A DNA stretch of 5,897 bases. It comes from an uncultured Eubacterium sp. (GTDB lineage Bacteria > Bacillota > Clostridia > Peptostreptococcales > Anaerovoracaceae). Shown here piece after piece: positions 1 through 4,992 of the stretch. The stretch lies in contig CAJJPZ010000133.1 in assembly GCA_905193765.1 (NCBI GenBank), positions 1 to 5,897 on the forward strand, given 5' to 3'. Position 1 is the stretch's first letter. The number at the start of each line of letters is the position of its first letter. Under the pieces are notes generated by a model, which worked only from the letters and a program-made list of their open reading frames with translations, was not told the DNA's origin and did no database searches. The position numbers and the translations under genes are program-made.

Positions 1-830
1 TCAGGAGACCAAGCCATATGGGGTGTTATGATACAGTTGGAAAGTCCCAGCAGCGGACAGTCCTCTGATGCAGGCTCCCTGCTGATGACATCCACTGCAG
101 CACCGCCGAGACGCCCTGATCTCAGTGCGCCGGCCAAAGCATATTCATCTACCAGGCCGCCACGGGCAGTATTGATCAGGAATGCACCCGGCTTCATACG
201 GGAAATGAAGTCCGCATCTATCATCTTCGCATTTTCCTCAGTCAGCGGGCAGTGCAGCGATATGACGTCGGAACTTACTGCAGCTTCGGGATCGCGGCTG
301 TAGATATTCACTGTCATACCCAGAGCTCTGGCTATTTCAGCCACCTTGCTGCCTATAGCACCGTACCCTATTATCCCGATGGACTTTCCTGCAAGCAGTG
401 TCACAGGCTTTTTCCAGTAGCAGAAATGTTCGCATCTGCTCCAGTCACCGGACTGGACAGATGCATTATGCAACCCTGCGTTGTTGGACAGCTCCAGCAG
501 CAGCGCTATTGTATGCTGTGCCACAGCGTCGGTTGAGTATGCCGGGACATTTGTAACGACTATTCCAGCCTCAGCAGCTGCCTTGACATCTATATTGTTG
601 TAGCCTGTTGCCATGGAACCTATATATTTCAGATCGGGGCATTTCTCGATGATCTCACGTGTTATGAAACATTTGCTTGTCATGATGACTTCTTTTTTAC
701 CTATGCGGTTGATCAGCTCTTCGGCCGGTGTGAGATCATACACTGTGAGACTGTCTCCCAGCTCTTCAAGACTGTCCCAGCTCAGATCGCCGGGATTTAT
801 CGTGTAACCATCTAATACGACTATATCCAT
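1..830 (-). CDS. D-2-hydroxyacid dehydrogenase, glycerate dehydrogenase/hydroxypyruvate reductase type (C-terminus off the window)
   Basis: Cytosolic oxidoreductase of the D-isomer 2-hydroxyacid dehydrogenase family, probably interconverting hydroxypyruvate and D-glycerate or a related 2-oxoacid pair. Reading leftward from ATG at 830-828 gives 276 codons with no stop before the window edge; the family is usually about 310-330 residues, so roughly 35-50 are missing. Visible motifs: substrate-domain segment SMATGYNNID (72-81), dinucleotide-binding GYGAIG (155-160), catalytic Arg in TARGGLVDE (R223), catalytic Glu in SREP (E252), catalytic His in ITPHMAW (H271). The start is supported by AGGAGA 10 nt upstream. 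Two oddities: the stretch between the cofactor loop (YSRD, 177-180) and SDVISLHCP (187-195) is much shorter than usual, and Ser-Arg replaces the Asp typical of NAD-specific members, which could mean NADP(H) use. The family assignment is firm; the exact substrate is inference. Confidence 0.93.
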   Translation of the reverse strand, partial: MDIVVLDGYTINPGDLSWDSLEELGDSLTVYDLTPAEELINRIGKKEVIMTSKCFITREIIEKCPDLKYIGSMATGYNNIDVKAAAEAGIVVTNVPAYSTDAVAQHTIALLLELSNNAGLHNASVQSGDWSRCEHFCYWKKPVTLLAGKSIGIIGYGAIGSKVAEIARALGMTVNIYSRDPEAAVSSDVISLHCPLTEENAKMIDADFISRMKPGAFLINTARGGLVDEYALAGALRSGRLGGAAVDVISREPASEDCPLLGLSNCIITPHMAWSP

Positions 831-840
831 TTTTTATTCT

Positions 841-846
841 TCTCCT
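841..846 (-). promoter_or_regulatory. Ribosome binding site of the left dehydrogenase
   Basis: On the minus strand this reads AGGAGA and ends 10 nt before the ATG at 830. It is a good Shine-Dalgarno match and fixes the start of the leftward dehydrogenase. Confidence 0.75.
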
Positions 847-871
847 GCCAGTTTTTTAAACATATAAAAAC

Positions 872-900
872 ATTTTACACTATCAGCGATAGAAAGTCCA
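872..900 (-). promoter_or_regulatory. Candidate sigma-A promoter for the left dehydrogenase
   Basis: Minus-strand TGGACT (900-895, 4/6 match to TTGACA) and TAAAAT (877-872, 5/6 match to TATAAT) are separated by exactly 17 nt. Transcription would start near 865, giving a leader of about 35 nt before the ATG at 830. A 13-bp dyad (880-892) lies inside the spacer. This is inferred from consensus matching only. Confidence 0.5.
880..892. promoter_or_regulatory. 13-bp dyad (possible operator) between the divergent promoters
   Basis: CTATCAGCGATAG is a perfect inverted repeat with 5-bp arms (CTATC/GATAG) around AGC. It sits within the 17-nt spacer of the minus-strand promoter candidate and touches the weak -35 of the plus-strand candidate, as a repressor site would. 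No regulator is encoded next to it and no second copy was noticed, so the operator role is inference. Confidence 0.35.
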
Positions 901-918
901 GCAGGTATGTGGTATACT
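890..918 (+). promoter_or_regulatory. Candidate extended -10 promoter for the rdgB-yihY-feoB operon
   Basis: TGGTATACT (910-918) is an extended -10 element (TGn plus TATACT, 5/6). A weak -35, TAGAAA (890-895, 4/6), lies 17 nt upstream. A second TATACT overlaps at 918-923. Transcription would start near 925, giving a leader of about 65 nt before the rdgB ATG at 992. Its position directly upstream of the first plus-strand gene supports it; there is no experimental support. Confidence 0.5.
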
Positions 919-947
919 ATACTGATCACACTACGGATCATAACGCT

Positions 948-970
948 CCGTCCGCGCCCGGCACGGACGG
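948..970 (+). other. GC-rich hairpin in the rdgB leader
   Basis: CCGTCCG (948-954) and CGGACGG (964-970) form a perfect 7-bp stem with a 9-nt loop. It ends 8 nt before the rdgB Shine-Dalgarno. No U-run follows, so it is not a simple terminator. In the predicted leader it could stabilise the mRNA 5' end or affect initiation. A weaker 5-bp dyad (TGATC 923-927, GATCA 936-940) lies just upstream, around the expected transcription start. Confidence 0.4.
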
Positions 971-978
971 CAACACAT

Positions 979-985
979 GGAGGTG
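979..985 (+). promoter_or_regulatory. Ribosome binding site that sets the rdgB start at 992
   Basis: GGAGGTG ends 6 nt before ATG 992. An in-frame ATG at 977 overlaps this Shine-Dalgarno and has no ribosome binding site of its own, so 992 is the better start. Confidence 0.85.
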
Positions 986-991
986 CAGTAT

Positions 992-1606
992 ATGAGCAGT
1001 GTTATAGTGGCAGCAACTAAGAACAGACATAAGATACAGGAAATAGAAGCCATAACACAGGAATTCGGCATGTCGATAATATCCAGGGATGAAGCAGGCG
1101 TCCCGGATATAGAGATAAATGAAGACGGCGAGACTTTTGAAGAAAATTCATATAAAAAGGCATTTGAAATAATGAAGCTGTGCAATAATATAACAATAGC
1201 AGATGATTCGGGCCTTGAAGTCGATTGTCTGGACGGAGCCCCGGGAGTATACTCCGCAAGGTTCGCAGGGAAGGACGGGGACGATGACGCCAACAACAGG
1301 AAGCTGACGGAGCTGATAAAGGATGTTCCATACGAACAGCGCACCGGCAGGTTCGTGTCGGTGATCACCATGGTGTTCCCTGACGGAGAGACTATATCTG
1401 CGAGGGGAGAGGTAGAAGGCCATCTACTTACTGAAAAGAGGGGCACCAGCGGTTTTGGCTACGACCCGCTGTTCGTGCCTGAAGGATACGACAGGACATT
1501 CGGTGAACTGGGACCTGAGATCAAGAACAGCATCAGTCACAGATCGAGAGCACTGGCCAGACTCAGGGAGCTTCTTGACAGACGGAGGGGGAATGCAGGT
1601 GTCTGA
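992..1606 (+). CDS. rdgB: XTP/dITP pyrophosphatase (RdgB/HAM1 family)
   Basis: Cytosolic, Mg2+-dependent nucleotide house-cleaning enzyme. It hydrolyses dITP, ITP and XTP to the monophosphate and pyrophosphate, keeping deaminated purines out of DNA and RNA. The 204-residue product matches the family's usual length of about 195-205. Visible motifs: N-terminal ATKNRHK (8-14; family TxNxxK), the acidic DDSGLEVD (71-78) with the probable catalytic Asp at 72, GTSGFGYDPLF (151-161), and KNSISHR (178-184), whose Lys, His and Arg contact substrate in the family. It appears to be the first gene of the rightward operon, and its 3' end overlaps the start of the YihY-family gene. Isoleucine is encoded by ATA 13 times and ATC 3 times. 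Nothing appears broken or missing. Confidence 0.97.
   Translation: MSSVIVAATKNRHKIQEIEAITQEFGMSIISRDEAGVPDIEINEDGETFEENSYKKAFEIMKLCNNITIADDSGLEVDCLDGAPGVYSARFAGKDGDDDANNRKLTELIKDVPYEQRTGRFVSVITMVFPDGETISARGEVEGHLLTEKRGTSGFGYDPLFVPEGYDRTFGELGPEIKNSISHRSRALARLRELLDRRRGNAGV
1584..1591 (+). promoter_or_regulatory. Ribosome binding site of the YihY-family gene, inside rdgB
   Basis: GGAGGGGG lies in the last codons of rdgB. The gap to ATG 1593 is short: 4 nt from the GGAGG core and 1 nt from the end of the G run. The gap to the in-frame GTG at 1599 is 10 or 7 nt, so the site supports translation here but leaves the exact start open. Confidence 0.7.
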
Positions 1607-2444
1607 TTTCAAAAAACGCGCATTTAAGATGTTCCTGCTTGGGTTCAAGCAGATGAGAGATCCATATTATCAGGGATTTGCAGCGCAGGTATCCTTTTAT
1701 CTGATGCTGTCCATAGTTCCGATACTGCTGCTGCTGACACAGGTGCTGGGGCTTTTCAACCTCACTGTGGAAAGAGCGATGCAGGTGTTCGAAATGTATA
1801 CCGGCAGGAGCGTGTCAGGGTGGATGCACGATATGTTCAATTTCAGATATATCGGTTTCGGTAATATCGTATTCATAGCTATCGCGCTGTGGGCAGGTTC
1901 GAGAGCATCATTCGCCATCATGCGTATAACCAACTACACACTTACAGAAGGCCAAAGCACAGGCCGCAACTACTTCATCGAGAGGATAAGATCCATCGAG
2001 ACGATAATAATAACGATACTCACAGTGACTTTTTCGCTGCTGATACTGGCCTACGGCAAAGTGATCCTGGAGTTCGTTATAGAACTGTTCAGGATAAACG
2101 ACAGTGAGAAGTATGTCGACAGTATATGGCTGTGGCTGAGATGGGTGCTGGGATTTGCCCTGTATTTCCTGATGGTGAGTTTCAACTATTATATACTGCC
2201 GACAGAACGCATAAAATTCAGGCAGGTCATCCCGGGCAGTATATTCGCAGCAGTGGGGATGATGATCGTTACAGCTGTATATTCCAAGTATGCCAGCACC
2301 ATGGCAGATTACGATCTGCTGTATGGTGCACTTTCATCGGTAGTAGGTATAATGTTCTGGTTCTACCTGCTGTCCTGGGTGCTCTGCCTCGGAGTCCTCT
2401 GCAACAAAGTATGGGCGGAGACCAGCGAATCGAATGACGAATGA
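1593..2444 (+). CDS. YihY/BrkB-family (UPF0761) inner-membrane protein
   Basis: Polytopic membrane protein of the YihY/virulence factor BrkB family, whose molecular role is not established. Older annotations as ribonuclease BN are regarded as wrong. From ATG 1593 it has 283 residues, normal for the family. About six hydrophobic segments are visible, near residues 30-55, 88-110, 134-165, 178-200, 212-232 and 245-272. Family-like motifs are the N-terminal AAQVSFYLMLSIVPILLLL (30-48), Trp 100 with a following GSRASF, YYILPTERIKF (199-209) leading to PGSIFAA (214-220), and YGALSSVVGIMFWFYLLSW (244-262). The tail is short and polar. The start overlaps the end of rdgB, suggesting translational coupling; GTG 1599 is an alternative start that would shorten the protein by 2 residues. 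The open frame extends upstream to ATG 1455, but that part is rdgB in another frame. Confidence 0.92.
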   Translation: MQVSDFKKRAFKMFLLGFKQMRDPYYQGFAAQVSFYLMLSIVPILLLLTQVLGLFNLTVERAMQVFEMYTGRSVSGWMHDMFNFRYIGFGNIVFIAIALWAGSRASFAIMRITNYTLTEGQSTGRNYFIERIRSIETIIITILTVTFSLLILAYGKVILEFVIELFRINDSEKYVDSIWLWLRWVLGFALYFLMVSFNYYILPTERIKFRQVIPGSIFAAVGMMIVTAVYSKYASTMADYDLLYGALSSVVGIMFWFYLLSWVLCLGVLCNKVWAETSESNDE

Positions 2445-2451
2445 CGAATTT

Positions 2452-2455
2452 AGGA
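2452..2455 (+). promoter_or_regulatory. Ribosome binding site of the feoB leader mini-ORF
   Basis: AGGA, within AGGAAAG, lies 9 nt before ATG 2465 in the 52-nt gap after the YihY-family gene. It supports translation of the mini-ORF and is too far from the feoB ATG (2497) to serve it directly. Confidence 0.45.
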
Positions 2456-2464
2456 AAGAAATAT

Positions 2465-2500
2465 ATGATAAAGAAACTGAAATGGTGGTATGATCGATGA
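2465..2500 (+). CDS. Putative 11-residue leader peptide overlapping the feoB start
   Basis: A tiny frame reads MIKKLKWWYDR and ends with TGA at 2498-2500, overlapping the feoB ATG (2497-2499) as ATGA. It has its own Shine-Dalgarno (2452-2455) at good spacing. Its tandem Trp codons TGG TGG (2483-2488) contain most of the GGTGG (2484-2488) that would serve as the feoB ribosome binding site, so ribosomes translating it would pass over that site and end on the feoB start. The peptide is basic with an aromatic end and resembles no protein I recognise. The likeliest role is translational coupling or control of feoB. A chance short ORF cannot be excluded without conservation data. Confidence 0.4.
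   Translation: MIKKLKWWYDR
2484..2488 (+). promoter_or_regulatory. Weak ribosome binding site of feoB
   Basis: GGTGG ends 8 nt before ATG 2497. It is a poorer Shine-Dalgarno than those of the upstream genes, which fits dependence on translation of the overlapping mini-ORF. Confidence 0.5.
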
Positions 2501-4857
2501 AAGAAATCAAGAAAACGACACTGAGAGAACTTGAAATAGGGAAAACAGCAACAGTTTTGTCAGTAGGAGGAGACGGTTCGCTGAGACAGCACTTTCTCGA
2601 TATGGGGCTGATACCAGAGGCGGATGTAACGATGGTGAAATATGCGCCCATGGGAGACCCTGTTGAACTGAGACTTCACGGATACGAACTGACACTGCGG
2701 CTGGCAGATGCTGAAAAAATAATCATAAAGGATATACGTACAGAAATCAGCAGCAGCGGAGATGATGCCGCAAAGAAAGATATACATCATCCGGGTCTGG
2801 GTGAAGGCGGCAGATATCATATAAAGGCAGAAGAGGATCCTCTTCCTGAGGGCGAGACGCTGACATTTGCACTGGCAGGAAATCAGAACTGCGGCAAGAC
2901 CACACTGTTCAATCAGTTAACAGGTTCCAGCCAGCATGTAGGCAATTTCCCCGGGGTGACTGTAGATAGAAAAGATGGGGTGATAAAGGGCCATCCTGAT
3001 ACACTGGTTACAGATCTGCCTGGTATATATTCCATGTCGCCGTACAGCAGTGAGGAGATCGTTACAAGGCAGTTCCTGCTGGAAGACAAACCTAAAGGAA
3101 TAATCAATATAGTAGATGCAACAAACATAGAAAGAAATCTATACCTGACTATGCAGCTGATGGAGCTGGAAGTTCCCATGGTACTTGCACTGAACATGAT
3201 GGATGAGGTCAGAGAGAATGGTGGATCCATCCTTGTGAACGAGATGGAGGAGATGCTGGGAATACCGGTGATACCAATATCGGCATCCAGAGGTGAAGGG
3301 ATAGAAGAACTGGTGGATCATATCTTACATGTTGCCAGATTTCAGGAGAAACCTGGCAGGATGGATTTCTGCAGTCCGGAGGAAGAAGGAGGAGCTGTAC
3401 ACAGATGTCTTCACGGGATAATGCACCTGATAGAAGATCATGCTTCGCGTGCAGGTATCCCGCTGAGGTTTGCGGCAAGCAAACTTGCAGAAGGTGACCG
3501 GCTAATAATCGAAGCACTGGGGCTCAGCGATAATGAGAGGGAGATGCTCGATCATATAATACTCCAGATGGAGGAGGAGCGCGGGCTTGACAGAGCTGCA
3601 GCAATTGCTGATATGAGATTCAGATTCATAATGAAGGTCAGCGAGGCCACCGTGATAAAACCGGAGGAGAGCAGGGAACACCTGAGAAGTCGCAGGATAG
3701 ACAGGATACTTACAGGGAAATATACAGCTATACCTGCTTTCGTCTGTATAATGGGAGCCGTATTCTGGCTGACTTTCAACATAATAGGCGCGGTTCTGTC
3801 TGACTGGCTGGACGAAGGAATAACAGCACTGACCGAAGCCATGGATCTGCTGCTGACAAGATCCGGTGTGAATCACGTAGTACATTCGCTGATAATAGAT
3901 GGTATTTTCAACGGAGTAGGGAGCGTACTCAGCTTTTTGCCGGTAATAGTCACGCTGTTTTTTTTCCTGTCGCTGCTGGAGGACAGTGGCTATATGGCCA
4001 GAGTTGCATTTGTCATGGACAAGCTTCTTAGGAAGATAGGTTTGTCCGGGAGAAGCATAGTTCCTATGCTTGTAGGTTTTGGATGTACTGTCCCGGGAGT
4101 CATGGCCAGCAGAACGCTGCCGTCCGAGCGTGATCGAAAGATGACTATACTGCTGACGCCGTTTATGAGCTGTTCTGCAAAACTGCCTGTGTACGGATTC
4201 TTCACAGCAGCATTTTTTCCGGGACACGGGGCGATTATCATGATCGGTCTGTATTTCCTGGGGATGCTGACTGGCGTGATCACTGCACTGGCTCTCAGAG
4301 GTACTGTGTTCAAAGGTGAGCCGGTACCGTTTGTGATGGAACTGCCCAATTACCGTATGCCGGGACTCAGGAACGTAGGGCAGCTGTTGTGGGAAAAAGC
4401 CAGGGACTTTCTTCAGCGTGCATTCACGGTCATCTTCATTGCAACTATAATCATATGGTTCCTGCAATCATTTGACATACATATGAATGTGGTCAATGAT
4501 TCTCACGACAGTCTGCTGGCAATGGTTTCGGGAGTCATAGCACCGATATTCATACCACTTGGATTCGGAGACTGGAGAATATCCACTGCGCTTATTACAG
4601 GATTTATGGCAAAGGAAAGCGTGGTATCAACGCTGTCTATCCTGTTTGGGTCGACTTCAGCACTTACATCGGCGATAACACCGGCTGCAGCACTTTCTCT
4701 GCTTGTGTTTTGCTTGCTTTATACGCCATGTGTCGCGGCTATAGCATCAATAAAACGTGAACTTGGAGGAAAGTGGGCACTGATCGTAGTGGTTTTTCAG
4801 TGTGCAGTAGCATGGGTGGCTTCTTTCATCGTTTCAATGATATGCATGATACTGTAG
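2497..4857 (+). CDS. feoB: Ferrous iron transport protein B with fused N-terminal FeoA domain
   Basis: GTP-regulated inner-membrane Fe2+ importer, important for iron uptake under anoxic conditions. The 786-residue product is full length for a FeoA-FeoB fusion. Residues about 5-80 form a FeoA (SH3-like) domain, including FLDMGLIPEADV. A polar linker (81-119) follows. The G domain (120-280) has G1 GNQNCGKT (128-135), switch I Thr in GVTV (T155), G3 DLPG (173-176), G4 NMMD (233-236) and G5 SAS (262-264). A helical regulatory region runs to about 395, and the membrane Gate/FeoB-C part from about 408 to the end. Membrane signatures with conserved cysteines are GFGCTVPG (C530), MSCSAKLPVYG (C559) and LYTPCVAAIASIKRE (C745). 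It is the last gene of the operon, with a terminator about 45 nt after the stop. No separate feoA or feoC and no Cys-rich small partner gene follows. Iron regulation is likely, but no convincing upstream Fur or DtxR site was seen. Confidence 0.98.
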   Translation: MKEIKKTTLRELEIGKTATVLSVGGDGSLRQHFLDMGLIPEADVTMVKYAPMGDPVELRLHGYELTLRLADAEKIIIKDIRTEISSSGDDAAKKDIHHPGLGEGGRYHIKAEEDPLPEGETLTFALAGNQNCGKTTLFNQLTGSSQHVGNFPGVTVDRKDGVIKGHPDTLVTDLPGIYSMSPYSSEEIVTRQFLLEDKPKGIINIVDATNIERNLYLTMQLMELEVPMVLALNMMDEVRENGGSILVNEMEEMLGIPVIPISASRGEGIEELVDHILHVARFQEKPGRMDFCSPEEEGGAVHRCLHGIMHLIEDHASRAGIPLRFAASKLAEGDRLIIEALGLSDNEREMLDHIILQMEEERGLDRAAAIADMRFRFIMKVSEATVIKPEESREHLRSRRIDRILTGKYTAIPAFVCIMGAVFWLTFNIIGAVLSDWLDEGITALTEAMDLLLTRSGVNHVVHSLIIDGIFNGVGSVLSFLPVIVTLFFFLSLLEDSGYMARVAFVMDKLLRKIGLSGRSIVPMLVGFGCTVPGVMASRTLPSERDRKMTILLTPFMSCSAKLPVYGFFTAAFFPGHGAIIMIGLYFLGMLTGVITALALRGTVFKGEPVPFVMELPNYRMPGLRNVGQLLWEKARDFLQRAFTVIFIATIIIWFLQSFDIHMNVVNDSHDSLLAMVSGVIAPIFIPLGFGDWRISTALITGFMAKESVVSTLSILFGSTSALTSAITPAAALSLLVFCLLYTPCVAAIASIKRELGGKWALIVVVFQCAVAWVASFIVSMICMIL

Positions 4858-4900
4858 GATTAGAGAGACCATACTGACAAGATAAGATACTGATAATGAT

Positions 4901-4936
4901 AAAAGGCACCACATCAATGATGTAATGCCTTTTTTA
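4901..4936 (+). terminator. Rho-independent terminator after feoB (probably bidirectional)
   Basis: AAAAGGCA (4901-4908) pairs with TGCCTTTT (4926-4933). After a 2x2 mismatch, ACATC (4911-4915) pairs with GATGT (4919-4923) around an AAT loop. The T-run at 4930-4935 follows the stem for rightward transcripts. For leftward transcripts the same stem ends in TTTT (complement of 4901-4904), so it may also stop serA transcription. Confidence 0.85.
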
Positions 4937-4963
4937 TTTTATACACATATTTTATGTGGTGCC
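4905..4963 (-). terminator. Alternative long hairpin for the leftward (serA) transcript
   Basis: GGCACCACAT (4905-4914) and ATGTGGTGCC (4954-4963) are a perfect 10-bp inverted repeat with a 39-nt AT-rich loop that contains much of the shorter terminator. In the leftward RNA this stem would be followed by TTTT (complement of 4904-4901). It competes with the short terminator for the 4905-4914 arm. A small CCGGA/TCCGG stem (4963-4967/4974-4978) lies between it and the serA stop. Confidence 0.4.
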
Positions 4964-4992
4964 CGGAAGATGCTCCGGAACAAGATGCAGGC

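Noticed and set aside
977..991. Upstream in-frame ATG 977 as the rdgB start
   Set aside because: It overlaps the GGAGGTG Shine-Dalgarno that serves ATG 992, and the family N-terminus (SVIVAATKN) begins after 992.
931..1446. A 171-codon minus-strand open frame opposite rdgB
   Set aside because: It lies entirely opposite rdgB and its operon promoter, and its Ser/Pro/Cys-rich translation shows no domain.
1455..1592. ATG 1455 as the start of the YihY-family protein
   Set aside because: The extra 46 residues are the alternate-frame translation of rdgB. The family N-terminus begins near 1593, where a ribosome binding site is present.
2348..2353. Perfect TATAAT as an internal promoter for feoB
   Set aside because: It encodes the conserved VGIM segment of the YihY-family protein, and no TTGACA-like or extended -10 element lies at proper spacing.
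3502..4467. A 321-codon open frame on the minus strand opposite feoB
   Set aside because: It is the shadow of the strongly supported feoB gene, with a low-complexity His/Gln/Ser/Tyr-rich translation and no recognisable domain or convincing ribosome binding site.
4858..4992. A small gene (feoC or a FeoB-associated Cys-rich protein) after feoB
   Set aside because: The 135-nt gap holds stops and inverted repeats, with no ribosome binding site followed by a plausible frame.
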